Shown here piece after piece: positions 25,911 through 35,718 of a stretch of DNA of 64,000 nucleotides. This DNA comes from Nitrosomonas sp. HPC101. Its GTDB lineage: Bacteria; Pseudomonadota; Gammaproteobacteria; Burkholderiales; Nitrosomonadaceae. Each line of letters opens with the position of its first letter. Positions within the stretch are counted from its first letter, which is position 1. The stretch lies in contig NZ_QRCC01000002.1 in NCBI RefSeq assembly GCF_009833125.1, positions 124,001 through 188,000 of the forward strand. Reading direction: 5' to 3'. Below the pieces are notes generated by a model that ran no database searches, was not told the origin of the DNA, and saw only the letters and a list, made by a program, of their open reading frames with translations. Both the position numbers and the translations under genes were made by a program.

Positions 25911-27269
25911 ATGCTGAAAGCCCCTGAATTACTCCTGCCCGCCGGATCTCTGGAAAAAATGCGCGCTGCCTATGCCTTCGGCGCCGATGCGGTTTATGCC
26001 GGTCAGCCACGCTATTCACTGCGTGCCCGCAATAATGAATTCACGCTGCCACAATTGCGTGCCGGCATTACCGAAGCCCGCCAGCTTGGCAAAAAGTTTT
26101 TCGTGGCCAGCAACCTGATGCCACACAACGCCAAGGTCAAAACCTATCTGCGTGATATGGAATCTGTCATCGAGCTGCAGCCTGATGCGCTGATCATGGC
26201 TGACCCTGGCTTGATCACGCTGGTGCGGGAAAAATGGCCGGATATCCCAATTCACCTGTCCGTCCAAGCCAATACCGTCAACTATGCTGCCGTCAGGTTC
26301 TGGCAATCAATTGGTCTGACGCGTGTCATCCTGTCGCGTGAACTGTCGTTGGAGGAAATCGCCGAAATCCGCACACTTTGTCCGGATATGGAACTCGAAG
26401 TATTCGTGCACGGTGCGTTGTGTATTGCCTATTCCGGCAGATGCCTGCTATCCGGCTATTTCAACCATCGTGATCCCAATCAGGGCACCTGCACCAACTC
26501 CTGCCGCTGGGACTACAAGATCAAGGCTGCTGAAGAAAATGCCAGCGGCGATATTGAACTGCAGAAAATCGACTTTGATTTCAGTGAAGCTCTTCAGTCA
26601 TCCGAATCAGCTTCATTCAGCAATACCGCCATACGACGGCATCCTGCCGCCGATCAAGTCTATCTCATCGAGGAAGGTAAGCGGCCGGGACAGCTGATGC
26701 CTGTCATGGAAGACGAACACGGCACCTACATTATGAATTCGAAGGATTTACGTGCAGTCGAGCATGTCGCACATCTGGCCGAAATCGGTATCGATTCACT
26801 CAAGATCGAAGGACGCACCAAATCAGCCTATTATGTCGCCCGCACCGCACAGGTTTATCGCCAGGCCATTGATGATGCGGTGCAGCAGCGTCCATTTGAT
26901 CCCGCGTTGCTCGGTCAGCTGGAAGGATTGGCCAATCGCGGCTATACTGATGGCTTCTACCAGCGTCACCACAGCGAGGAAACCCAGAATTACCTGCGCG
27001 GACACTCTGAATCTTCCCGCAGCCAGTATGTCGGTGATATCGAGCATGTGGATGCTGTCAGCGGCATGGCTGAAATTCTGGTCAAAAACCGCTTCCAGAT
27101 CGGTGACCGCCTGGAAATCGTTCATCCCTCCGGCAACCGCGTGATTCAACTCGAACAGATGCAGGATCTCGATGGTAACACCGTCAGCATTGCCCCTGGC
27201 AGCGGCCATCGTGTCAGAATCCCGCTGAGCGGAAATATCGAGAAAGCATTCGTTGCCCGATTTTTATGA
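25911..27269 (+). CDS. trhP: U32 peptidase family tRNA hydroxylation protein
   Basis: The 452-residue protein matches the TrhP (YegQ) group of the U32 family, needed for prephenate-dependent 5-hydroxyuridine formation at tRNA position 34. It begins APELLLPAGSLEKM, has ADAVYAG, and contains the cysteine-rich VHGALCIAYSGRC plus CTNSC segment that probably binds an Fe-S cluster. The C-terminal beta-domain is present. The next open frame overlaps its stop by 4 bases, but the true aroK start is probably 108 bases later. Confidence 0.9.
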   Translation: MLKAPELLLPAGSLEKMRAAYAFGADAVYAGQPRYSLRARNNEFTLPQLRAGITEARQLGKKFFVASNLMPHNAKVKTYLRDMESVIELQPDALIMADPGLITLVREKWPDIPIHLSVQANTVNYAAVRFWQSIGLTRVILSRELSLEEIAEIRTLCPDMELEVFVHGALCIAYSGRCLLSGYFNHRDPNQGTCTNSCRWDYKIKAAEENASGDIELQKIDFDFSEALQSSESASFSNTAIRRHPAADQVYLIEEGKRPGQLMPVMEDEHGTYIMNSKDLRAVEHVAHLAEIGIDSLKIEGRTKSAYYVARTAQVYRQAIDDAVQQRPFDPALLGQLEGLANRGYTDGFYQRHHSEETQNYLRGHSESSRSQYVGDIEHVDAVSGMAEILVKNRFQIGDRLEIVHPSGNRVIQLEQMQDLDGNTVSIAPGSGHRVRIPLSGNIEKAFVARFL

Positions 27270-27376
27270 ACACGCATGCTGGTCAGTTGCTTCCGTTCCC
27301 GGAGTACTCTATTACATCAGAATTTATCCTCGAGGGAATTCACAGACCGGTTGTGGATTTCTATTACAATTGCATT

Positions 27377-27994
27377 ATGCAGCGCAATAAAACTCCAACC
27401 ACAAGCAATTCTGATGCCAAGCTGATACCAGGCAACATCATTCTGATCGGGATGATGGGAGCCGGTAAAACAACGGTTGGAAAATTGCTGGCGAATCTTG
27501 TCGGCAAAACTTTCCTTGATGTCGACCACGAAATCCAGCAACGCACAGGAGTCGGAATACCCGTGATCTTTGAAATAGAAGGGGAAGCCGGCTTTCGCAA
27601 GCGTGAAAGTGAAGTTCTACGGGAAGTCGTTCAGCAGCAGAATATTGTCCTCGCGACAGGAGGCGGCGCAATATTACATCCAGACAACCGCGCTTTGTTG
27701 CGGCAGCATGGTACCGTGATTTATTTGTGCGCACCTGTCACCGAGCTACGTCGCCGTACGCATCAAGATAAAAACCGCCCTTTGCTGCAAACGGGAAATG
27801 CGCATGCCAAACTGGCCGAGCTATTTGTGCAGCGCGATCCATTGTACCGTGAAACAGCACATATCATTATGGATAGCGGCAGACAAAATGCCCGCGCTTT
27901 CGTGCAGAAACTGATGCAGAAATTGCGCCAGTTCAATCAGGAACCGGTTGAGCCTGATCTGAAAAATCACGCTCCCACTAAACGCCCGGAATAA
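27377..27994 (+). CDS. aroK: Shikimate kinase
   Basis: The 205-residue kinase phosphorylates shikimate at O3. The P-loop GMMGAGKTT lies near residue 25, DVDHEIQQR binds shikimate, and the GGGAIL and [12 protein letters not shown] segments of the lid are present. The frame is open from 27266, overlapping trhP, but the ATG at 27377 leaves a normal N-terminus. It is followed by aroB, as in many Proteobacteria. Confidence 0.95.
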   Translation: MQRNKTPTTSNSDAKLIPGNIILIGMMGAGKTTVGKLLANLVGKTFLDVDHEIQQRTGVGIPVIFEIEGEAGFRKRESEVLREVVQQQNIVLATGGGAILHPDNRALLRQHGTVIYLCAPVTELRRRTHQDKNRPLLQTGNAHAKLAELFVQRDPLYRETAHIIMDSGRQNARAFVQKLMQKLRQFNQEPVEPDLKNHAPTKRPE

Positions 27995-28041
27995 CAGCAG
28001 TCTGCTTTACTCCCGGCAAACCAACCTTTGAAGATCAGCAG

Positions 28042-29151
28042 ATGAATGTCATGGAATCAGTCGAAGTTGCACTTGATACGTCTCCGGAAAATCGCGGTTA
28101 CACCATCCATATCGGACAGGCGCTACTTACCAGGATCGATCTGCTTCTCCCTCATCTACCCGGCAAAAAGGCTGCGATTGTTACCAACACGACCATCGCA
28201 CCGCTTTACCTGGAAAAATTACGTAGTGCGCTTACTGAGCAGCAGGTGGAAACCTTCGCAATCATTCTGCCTGATGGCGAGCAATACAAAAACTGGGAAA
28301 CGCTGAATCTGATTTTCGACGCACTGCTGAAACACCGTTGCGAACGCAAGACACCGCTGATTGCACTGGGGGGCGGAGTCATTGGTGATCTGACTGGTTT
28401 TGCAGCTGCCAGCTATTTGCGCGGCGTGCCCTTTCTCCAGATCCCCACTACTTTACTTGCTCAGGTTGATTCATCCGTAGGCGGAAAAACCGGCATTAAT
28501 CACCCGCTGGGTAAAAACATGATCGGTGCGTTTTATCAGCCGCGCCTGGTTTTGACTGACTCCGCCACGCTCACCACTCTGCCGGACAGGGAGCTGCGTG
28601 CCGGAATCGCAGAAGTCATAAAATACGGGCTGATTCATGATGCAACCTTTTTCGACTGGCTGGAACACCACATAAAGCAGCTACTGGCGCGCGATCCCGA
28701 AACCATGAATTATGCAATCCGCCGCAGTTGTGAAATAAAGGCCGAAATCGTTTCACTGGATGAACGTGAAAGTGGCGTGCGGGCATTACTCAATCTCGGA
28801 CATACATTCGGCCACGCAATCGAAAACGCCATGGGCTACGGTGCATGGCTGCACGGCGAGGCTGTTGCAGCCGGCACACTCATGGCAGCTGATCTCTCCC
28901 TGCGTCTGCAACGCATCACCTCGCAGGATATCGATCGTATCCGGCGGCTGTTTGAAAATGCCGGACTGCCGACCCAGGGCCCGGACATCGCACCTGAGCG
29001 CTACCTGGAATCGATGCAACTCGATAAAAAAGTACAGGATGGCGCAATCCGTTTCATCCTGCTTGATCGCATCGGCAAAGCCACACTGGATAATTCTGTC
29101 CCTGCCCCGTTGCTGCTTGAAACATTGTCAGCCTGTATCGCCAATGTATAA
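28042..29151 (+). CDS. aroB: 3-dehydroquinate synthase
   Basis: The 369-residue NAD- and metal-dependent enzyme converts DAHP to 3-dehydroquinate. It contains [19 protein letters not shown], the metal-binding region AEVIKYGLI, and [11 protein letters not shown] with a second metal histidine. A later ATG at 28051 is an alternative start. Its stop overlaps the start of dgt (ATGTATAA), consistent with an aroK-aroB-dgt operon. Confidence 0.97.
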   Translation: MNVMESVEVALDTSPENRGYTIHIGQALLTRIDLLLPHLPGKKAAIVTNTTIAPLYLEKLRSALTEQQVETFAIILPDGEQYKNWETLNLIFDALLKHRCERKTPLIALGGGVIGDLTGFAAASYLRGVPFLQIPTTLLAQVDSSVGGKTGINHPLGKNMIGAFYQPRLVLTDSATLTTLPDRELRAGIAEVIKYGLIHDATFFDWLEHHIKQLLARDPETMNYAIRRSCEIKAEIVSLDERESGVRALLNLGHTFGHAIENAMGYGAWLHGEAVAAGTLMAADLSLRLQRITSQDIDRIRRLFENAGLPTQGPDIAPERYLESMQLDKKVQDGAIRFILLDRIGKATLDNSVPAPLLLETLSACIANV

Positions 29152-30268
29152 CCATCTGGCGCCCTACGCCGTATCCGATACCAATTCGCGCGGCCGCCGT
29201 ATCCATGAAAATCCGCCGACCGGACGCAGCCAGTTCCAGCGCGATCGGGATCGTGTCATTCATTCCACTGCATTTCGTCGTCTGGAATATAAAACCCAGG
29301 TATTCGTCAATCATGAAGGCGATCTGTTCCGCACCCGCCTGACACACAGCCTGGAAGTCGCCCAGATTGCCCGTTCCATCGCACGCAATCTGAAACTCAA
29401 CGAGGAACTGGTGGAAGCTATCTCGCTGGCGCATGATCTGGGTCACACCCCTTTTGGCCACGCCGGGCAGGATGCTCTGAATCATTGTATGAAAGACCAT
29501 GGAGGATTCGAACACAATCTGCAATCGCTCCGGGTAGTAGATGTATTGGAGGAACGCTATGCCCGATTCGACGGATTAAATTTATGTTTTGAAACGCGCG
29601 AAGGCATTCTGAAAAGAGCGACAAAATCCAAAGCGCAAACGCTGGGAGAATTAGGGGAGCGCTTTCTGCGAGGGCGCAGCACATCACTGGAAGCGCAGCT
29701 GGCCAACCTGGCAGATGAAATTGCCTATAACAATCATGATGTGGATGATGGCGTACGTTCCGGCCTCATTACCCTGGCGCAACTGGAAGAAATCGAAATC
29801 TTTGCCCGGCATTTGCACCAGGTAAAACAAGACTACCCGAATATTGCCGAAAAACGTCTGATTCATGAAACCGTACGTGGCATGATCAATACTTTGGCAA
29901 CTGATTTGACTGTGCAAAGCAAGGCCCATATTGAAGCGGCCAACCCGAACAGTCCGGACAGCGCACGAGAAATGCCAGTCCTGATCGGTTTCAGTGACAC
30001 GATCAAACACCAGCAGCAGGAACTGAAACGTTTTCTGCACAAAAATCTCTACAAACATTATCAGGTGATGCGTATGAGCAACAAAGCACACCATATTGTT
30101 ACAAAACTATTTTCAGCATTTGAATCCGGGCCCACATTGTTACCCTTCAAATATCAGCACAAATTTAGCGACTATGGACATCAGGCAATCGCCGACTATA
30201 TTGCCGGCATGACCGATCGTTATGCAATCAGGGAATACCGGCGCATGTTTGCCATCATCGAGGATTGA
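29144..30268 (+). CDS. dgt: Deoxyguanosinetriphosphate triphosphohydrolase-like protein
   Basis: The 374-residue HD-superfamily enzyme hydrolyses dNTPs, probably dGTP, to nucleoside and triphosphate. Metal ligands lie in [16 protein letters not shown] and [26 protein letters not shown] near the N-terminus is typical. The longer frame back to 28760 runs inside aroB and was rejected. The start overlaps the aroB stop by 8 bases. Confidence 0.94.
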   Translation: MYNHLAPYAVSDTNSRGRRIHENPPTGRSQFQRDRDRVIHSTAFRRLEYKTQVFVNHEGDLFRTRLTHSLEVAQIARSIARNLKLNEELVEAISLAHDLGHTPFGHAGQDALNHCMKDHGGFEHNLQSLRVVDVLEERYARFDGLNLCFETREGILKRATKSKAQTLGELGERFLRGRSTSLEAQLANLADEIAYNNHDVDDGVRSGLITLAQLEEIEIFARHLHQVKQDYPNIAEKRLIHETVRGMINTLATDLTVQSKAHIEAANPNSPDSAREMPVLIGFSDTIKHQQQELKRFLHKNLYKHYQVMRMSNKAHHIVTKLFSAFESGPTLLPFKYQHKFSDYGHQAIADYIAGMTDRYAIREYRRMFAIIED

Positions 30269-30364
30269 ACCGATCCCGTAACCATACAGTGAAATACCAA
30301 TGAAACAACGCCGGAGCCAACTGGCTAGTTTTTATCCAATCAATCAGAGAAAAAGGAAAACAGC

Positions 30365-31045
30365 ATGAAAACTATCACGATTCTGTTAGCAGCAACTCTG
30401 TTGGTCGCTGGCTGTGGAAACAAGAGTTCCACTGAAAAAACAGCAGTCGGTGAATCGGAAATCGCACTCATGGGTGAGTCCACTTCTGCCGGCGAACTTC
30501 CATCGTTCCTGAAAGAAGGCCTGTCTGAAAAAGAACAGGATGAACTGAAGAAAAAAATCATGCCCACACTGGATGACGGCCTGACCTCCGAACAACGCTT
30601 TCTGAATTTGCGCAAAGCAGCGGAAGCTGGCGATGCAGAAGCACAAAACGGACTGGGTTCCATGTATTTCTCGGGAGAAGCCGTTTCACACGATGCCCGG
30701 GGAAACCCTTTGGACAAAGATCCGGAAGCTGCAGCAGGATGGTTTTACCGGGCGGCCGAGCAAGGCCATGCTGACGCACAATTTAATCTCGGATTGCTAT
30801 ATTTTACTGGCGAAGGCGTTGCTCAGGATAAGACCAAGGCGGTGGAATTATTCACTCAATCTGCCGAACAGGGAAATATCGATGCCCAAAATAATCTGGG
30901 TGTTATTTACCTGCTGGGGGAAGGCGTCGAGCAAAATACTGATAAAGCAGTCGAATGGTTTAAAAAAGCAGCCGAACAAGGCAATGAAGACGCCATACAG
31001 AATCTGAAAGCAATCCGTGCAACGCAGAAAGATTCCGGGAAGTAA
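30365..31045 (+). CDS. Sel1-repeat lipoprotein
   Basis: The 226-residue exported protein has a lipobox LVAGC, so Cys at about residue 17 is the likely lipidation site. After a low-complexity acidic linker come three to four Sel1 repeats (about 78-220), for example AEQGHADAQFNLGLLYFTGEGV. Sel1 arrays form helical scaffolds for protein contacts in the envelope. The partner is unknown. It lies 96 bases after dgt and may belong to the same transcript. Confidence 0.88.
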   Translation: MKTITILLAATLLVAGCGNKSSTEKTAVGESEIALMGESTSAGELPSFLKEGLSEKEQDELKKKIMPTLDDGLTSEQRFLNLRKAAEAGDAEAQNGLGSMYFSGEAVSHDARGNPLDKDPEAAAGWFYRAAEQGHADAQFNLGLLYFTGEGVAQDKTKAVELFTQSAEQGNIDAQNNLGVIYLLGEGVEQNTDKAVEWFKKAAEQGNEDAIQNLKAIRATQKDSGK

Positions 31046-31093
31046 TTACCTGCGAATTATTTTCAGTAATGTTTTAAACGTAACAGCTGCTCC

Positions 31094-31166
31094 ATCACCG
31101 CGAGGAGGCTGCAAGTCGACGTGGCAATCCAGCCCACCTCGTCTGCCCGTATGGTAGACGAGGTGG
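31094..31166. repeat. Interspersed palindromic-type repeat with strong hairpin
   Basis: CGAGGAGGCTGCAAGTCGAC and GTGGCAATCC (31101-31130) resemble the widespread GCGAGGAG...GTGGCAATCC dispersed repeat of many bacterial genomes. Next to it an 11-bp perfect hairpin is formed by CCACCTCGTCT (31134-31144) and AGACGAGGTGG (31156-31166) with an 11-base loop. No T-run follows on either strand, so it is not a typical terminator. Confidence 0.5.
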
Positions 31167-31252
31167 CAAAGACAGCGATGCGGTTCGTACCTCACCTCAA
31201 CCGAGAAATTCAACCTGAAAAACCATTTTTAATTTGCAATACCAGCCAGTAA

Positions 31253-32374
31253 TTATTCTGAACGATTCAAGATCATTTGAATTGCATGCAGGTATTTGCC
31301 CACGACAATCTGTTCATCAAACTCCTGTTCCATTTTTTCCCGGCCACGCTGCCCCATCGCCTCGCGTTCAGCATGAGATAACGCAGCCATCCGGGCAATT
31401 TTATCAGCCAGATCCGCTGCATCTCGCGGCTTGCACAAATAGCCATTAATGCCATCATCAACCACATCACGGCAGCCGACAGCATCCGTTGCCACGATGG
31501 GGCGCGCCATTGCTGCTGCCTCGAGCAGAGTGCGCGGAATACCTTCCCGGTAAGAAGGCAAGACAACACAATCAGCCAGCGCAATTTCTTCCGCCACGTT
31601 ATCACTCACGCCCAGATAGCGAATTGCGCCTTCTGCTGTCCATTCATCCATCTGCTGACGTGAAATAGCTGCCGGGTTTTGCACATCCAGAAAACCCAGC
31701 AGACAAAATTCCACATCCAATCCCTGTTTTTTCAGAATACGTGCTGCCTCGACAAACTCTCCCACACCTTTGTCCCACAACATGCGGGCAATCAGCAGAA
31801 AACGTAATGGTGCTTTATCGGGTAGCGGCACAGGTTTAAAATGATCGAGATCAATCCCGGAGCCTGGCAAGCGATCAGTGACCGCTGCCGATACCAGCTT
31901 CTGCGAAACAAACAGGACTCTGTCCTCTTCATTCTGGAAGAATACTTTCGCTGAACGCGACAAGGCCAGCCGATACAACCCGCGTACCAGTCGGGTCAAC
32001 CATCCGGTACGGATAAATACTGTTCCCAGACCGGCAACATTGTTGATAACCGGAATTCTGAGCATATGTGCTGCCAGTGAACCATAGATATTCGGTTTGA
32101 CGGTATACCCCAGGTAAACCGCAGGCTTTTCCCTGTACAACAGCTGTAAAAACCGCCAGAACAACAACAGATCACGCCCCGGATGCGTACCCTTGTTATC
32201 CATGGACAACGGGACATAACGGCAGCCCAGCTCAGCCAGCCGTGGCACATATTTATCGGGAGGCGCAACCGCTACCACTTCATGACCTGCAGCAATCAGA
32301 CCACGAATCAGACCGGCACGAAAATTCACCAGATTCCATGCGGCATTGAGTGCGATAACAATTTTATTATTCAG
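31253..32374 (-). CDS. GT4 family glycosyltransferase (EPS locus)
   Basis: A 373-residue GT-B glycosyltransferase. The C-terminal Rossmann half carries the GT4 pattern LPSYREGIPRTLLEAAAMARPIVATD, with the EGIPRTLLEA nucleotide-sugar site. The usual N-terminus of this group (KIVIALNAAWNLVNFRAGL) is only complete if translation begins at a CTG at 32374, which has AGGAG 8 bases upstream. No ATG fits and the first GTG is at 32329. It is the last gene of the EPS locus; donor and acceptor are not predictable. Confidence 0.85.
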   Translation of the reverse strand: MNNKIVIALNAAWNLVNFRAGLIRGLIAAGHEVVAVAPPDKYVPRLAELGCRYVPLSMDNKGTHPGRDLLLFWRFLQLLYREKPAVYLGYTVKPNIYGSLAAHMLRIPVINNVAGLGTVFIRTGWLTRLVRGLYRLALSRSAKVFFQNEEDRVLFVSQKLVSAAVTDRLPGSGIDLDHFKPVPLPDKAPLRFLLIARMLWDKGVGEFVEAARILKKQGLDVEFCLLGFLDVQNPAAISRQQMDEWTAEGAIRYLGVSDNVAEEIALADCVVLPSYREGIPRTLLEAAAMARPIVATDAVGCRDVVDDGINGYLCKPRDAADLADKIARMAALSHAEREAMGQRGREKMEQEFDEQIVVGKYLHAIQMILNRSE

Positions 32375-32496
32375 GAATATTTCTCCTGTCGATACGTCCG
32401 CTATTTTCCAGTTCGTCTTGACCGGAGCTTCACTTTGCAGATGGAGATCAAACGATCATACGCTGCATACATTCATGCCCGGAAGCTGCGAAATTC

Positions 32497-33627
32497 TTAT
32501 TCTGCAGCTTGATCCTTCCATGCAAGATGATAACTTTCAATCATACGCTCCAGGCTGAAATGAGTTTCCACCCGCTGCCGTGCAGCAGTACAGCGTGCCT
32601 GCCAGGCTGCCATATCACGCATGGCTGCATGCACTTGCAATAAGGCGTCGGCAAGCGCCTCCGGATCTTTTGGCGGCACCACCCAGCCGGTCTCACCAAC
32701 AATTACAGCTGCATCCCCGACATCCGTCACCACTGCCTGTGTACCGCAAGCCATCGCCTCCGCTACTACATTGGGAAATGCTTCACTGGAACTGGACAGC
32801 ACATGCACGTCCAATGCATTCATTACATCAGGTATATCCGTGCGCTGGCCCAGCAATTTCACTTCACTGGTCAAATTGTGTTCTGCCAGCCAGGCCATCA
32901 ACTGGACATTATTCTGATCCAGGCCACGGCCGGCCAGCACACAGCAAAAGTCCACACCATTGCTTTTGATAATCGCCAATGCATTCAGCAAATTCTCATG
33001 ATCCTTGAGTGGATCAAATCGTCCAACCATACCCACCAGCCAACAGTTACCTATATTCCATTCTGTACGCAACCGTACACGCGCATCTTCATCGACACGA
33101 AAACGAATCAGATCGTAACCATTGGGAATCACCCATAATTTTTCTGCTGCATAACCCAGCTCACGATGCACTTCCAGCGCTTTCTGCGCACAGCATACGA
33201 TAGTTGAAGGTACCCAGAAACTGACACGCGCACACAATCTGGCTACCCAGATGGTAGAACGCCGGGATTTCTCTGCATCCAACGTAGTATGGTGAATCCC
33301 CCATAACACACGCTTGACACCAGCCAGACGAGCAATGACACCACCAATCAGATCAGCGTGATACATCCACGTTTGCACCACTTGCGGACGAACTTGACGC
33401 AGTAATCGCCATAATTGCCATAGCCCACCGACTGTAACCTGGCCTCGCGGCATATTCAGACAGAACACATCTACCCCAGCCTCTCGCAGCAAAGGACCGT
33501 ACTTACCTTCATTCATCAATGAAATGACATGATGTTGCGCAGCCTTATCACTACTGCACAAGCGATACAAAACGGCCTCGGCACCGCCATCGTTGAGGCC
33601 GGAAATAATATGGACAATCTTCTTCAT
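32497..33627 (-). CDS. GT4 family glycosyltransferase (EPS locus)
   Basis: The 376-residue enzyme starts MKKIVHIISGLNDGGAE, with the glycine-rich acceptor loop. It has IPNGYD between the two Rossmann domains and the C-terminal SSSSEAFPNVVAEAMACG, the donor-binding E-x7-E region. The longer frame to 33660 was not used because ATG 33627 gives the family start. That ATG shares one base with the stop of the upstream polymerase gene (TAATG), which suggests coupled translation. Confidence 0.9.
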   Translation of the reverse strand: MKKIVHIISGLNDGGAEAVLYRLCSSDKAAQHHVISLMNEGKYGPLLREAGVDVFCLNMPRGQVTVGGLWQLWRLLRQVRPQVVQTWMYHADLIGGVIARLAGVKRVLWGIHHTTLDAEKSRRSTIWVARLCARVSFWVPSTIVCCAQKALEVHRELGYAAEKLWVIPNGYDLIRFRVDEDARVRLRTEWNIGNCWLVGMVGRFDPLKDHENLLNALAIIKSNGVDFCCVLAGRGLDQNNVQLMAWLAEHNLTSEVKLLGQRTDIPDVMNALDVHVLSSSSEAFPNVVAEAMACGTQAVVTDVGDAAVIVGETGWVVPPKDPEALADALLQVHAAMRDMAAWQARCTAARQRVETHFSLERMIESYHLAWKDQAAE

Positions 33628-34631
33628 TACCCCCCCAATATGCGCAGCCAGTACAGCCACTGAAGCATAGCGTAAGCGATGAACAGCACAGTCACCATTA
33701 TTTTAATCGCACTGTGCAAACTTAAAATCGTAGAAATAAGGCATGGAAATGCAGCTGCCAGAAATCTTGTCGAGTAGCCGCTATGAAATACATTTACGAA
33801 AACTATGGAAACAATTACCAATGCATAACGCGCGTAATCCAATGTCACCAGATATCGCCGATTTAAATAGAAGGGAATCAGTAAAGCTATCCAAAATAAG
33901 GAATACAGCAAAGAGCTGGACATATCATGATATTCAGCACGGCGATCGCCTATCGCCGATAGCAGAGCTTCACGTAACGGACCGATTAAAAGCGATATAA
34001 AAGCACCAACAGCAAAGAGCATAAAAAACACTGCTGAACAGCCAGCCTGAAACCGCACAGAAAGCCAGTTAGCGACCCAAACTGCAGCATAGATCAGAAT
34101 GAATAATGTTGTCCCCGAATGAATAAACAAGGAAGCCAGCACCAAGGCAATAGGAACCGCCCTGTATCGTCCATACAATAGATAAGCTGCACCCAGAATT
34201 GAGATCGCCAACGCAAGCCGATACTGCGAAAAGGCAAAGTCGATGACCAGCGGATTGACAAGCAAGGGGAGCGCGTAAATACCCAGCCATTTTGCCAGTA
34301 ATAGCCCAAAAACCAACAGCGTGATGCAAGAGATTGCCAGAAACACATGATCGATCAGGATGCCGGTATTGCTGACCAACCAGCCTATTGCGTAATGCCA
34401 CAGAAATTCATTCGAAACATAACTCAAAACCCCACTAAATTCTTTATAGTCAAGGACACTGGTTTGATTCAGAAAATAATCCGAATAGACACCCTTATCG
34501 ATAAATCCATAGCCATTGACAGTACGAAAAATTTCTTCCCACGGTATAGCAACCACAACCATGGCAAACCCAAGAACTGCAATGGTATCTAAGGTAGTCT
34601 TGCTAATTGTCTTTTTTACTTTGATCTTCAC
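33627..34631 (-). CDS. EpsG-like polysaccharide polymerase (Wzy role)
   Basis: The 334-residue product has about ten hydrophobic helices and an EpsG-like pattern: an N-terminal helix followed by a polar loop with YSDYF, then SQYRLALAISILGAAYLLYGR and FIHSGTTLFILIYA. This is the position of the repeat-unit polymerase in a Wzx/Wzy-type EPS locus. The assignment rests on topology, a few motifs and context. The start overlaps the upstream glycosyltransferase by 29 bases, so a later start is possible. Confidence 0.75.
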   Translation of the reverse strand: MKIKVKKTISKTTLDTIAVLGFAMVVVAIPWEEIFRTVNGYGFIDKGVYSDYFLNQTSVLDYKEFSGVLSYVSNEFLWHYAIGWLVSNTGILIDHVFLAISCITLLVFGLLLAKWLGIYALPLLVNPLVIDFAFSQYRLALAISILGAAYLLYGRYRAVPIALVLASLFIHSGTTLFILIYAAVWVANWLSVRFQAGCSAVFFMLFAVGAFISLLIGPLREALLSAIGDRRAEYHDMSSSLLYSLFWIALLIPFYLNRRYLVTLDYARYALVIVSIVFVNVFHSGYSTRFLAAAFPCLISTILSLHSAIKIMVTVLFIAYAMLQWLYWLRILGG

Positions 34632-35718
34632 ACATTACATTCAGATAGGCGCCAACAGCTAGCTCCTGTTTGAAATCACCAGCACGTTGGCGCACATCAG
34701 GTAACAGATTACCCGGTACCTCCAATAAGGCAGCTATTGCCTCCGCCAATGCCTCTTCATCCCTTACCGGTACCAGCTTCCCCCATTTGCCTCTCTCCAG
34801 AATTTCATCCGGTCCACTGGGACAATCCGTACTCACTACCGCAGCACCGCAAGCCATTGCCTGAATCAATACGTTAGGTAGTCCTTCCCATCTAGAAGAT
34901 AATACAAACAATTGTACGCGACTCATCCATGCAAAAGGATTCTCAGCAAACCCTGGGAGCTGCACACTATCTTGTATCCCCAAAGACGTGACTAGCTGCT
35001 CCAGCTCTCCACGTAATTCACCTTCGCCTAGAATTACGAGGCGACAATCGTACTCAGCGCGCACTCGGGCAAAAGCGCGTATCAAGATAGAAAAATCTTT
35101 TTGTGGTGTAAGCCTTCCTACCCCCAGAATAACAGGCGGCTTACCCTCTCCCAGCCACGGATGTTCCAGTGGCATTCTGGATTTCTCAATCAACTCTGGA
35201 GTTACTACCGGGTTAAAAATTACAGATATCCTGTCACGCGGCAGGTTGATGGTATTTGCCAGATCATCCGCTACGCCTCTGGATACTGCCGTCACCCCAT
35301 CTGCTTTACGATAGGCCCACCGCATCATGTATAGCACCACACGCGAGCGTAGATTTTTTGAAGAGCTGCCGGATAATGAAACATTGTTACGTTCACTCAC
35401 TACCAGGCGGACAGGTACTCCGGCCAGCATCCGTGCCACGACAGCAATCACATTGGCATGATTGAGTGCAGATAGCATTGCCTGAGGACGCTCCCGACGC
35501 AGATAACGCACCAGTCCGGGCAAACTGGCGAGTACACGGCTGGATTTCAGGTCAATAATATTAACGCCAGATGACACCTCAGACAGGTATGGACCTTCTG
35601 CGCTGGCCAGCACCAGATCTACCTTCAATCCCCGTTCAGCAAAGCCATTGGCCAGTGTAACCATCGCTCGCTCGGCACCACCACCGCGCAAGGATGGAAG
35701 ATATATGGCAATATGCAT
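34603..35718 (-). CDS. GT4 family glycosyltransferase (EPS locus)
   Basis: The 371-residue GT-B enzyme begins MHIAIYLPSLRGGGAERAM, shows VSERNNVSLS and VILGVGRLTPQKD at the start of the second Rossmann domain, and LSSRWEGLPNVLIQAMACG as the donor site. The start at 35718 shares one base with the stop of the ATP-grasp gene upstream, so the two are probably co-translated. The sugar specificity is unknown. Confidence 0.9.
   Translation of the reverse strand: MHIAIYLPSLRGGGAERAMVTLANGFAERGLKVDLVLASAEGPYLSEVSSGVNIIDLKSSRVLASLPGLVRYLRRERPQAMLSALNHANVIAVVARMLAGVPVRLVVSERNNVSLSGSSSKNLRSRVVLYMMRWAYRKADGVTAVSRGVADDLANTINLPRDRISVIFNPVVTPELIEKSRMPLEHPWLGEGKPPVILGVGRLTPQKDFSILIRAFARVRAEYDCRLVILGEGELRGELEQLVTSLGIQDSVQLPGFAENPFAWMSRVQLFVLSSRWEGLPNVLIQAMACGAAVVSTDCPSGPDEILERGKWGKLVPVRDEEALAEAIAALLEVPGNLLPDVRQRAGDFKQELAVGAYLNVMCEDQSKKDN

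Noticed and set aside
28760..29143. N-terminal extension of dgt
   Set aside because: It lies inside aroB in another frame and the family start is at 29144.
31134..31166. Hairpin as rho-independent terminator
   Set aside because: There is no T-run after the stem on either strand.
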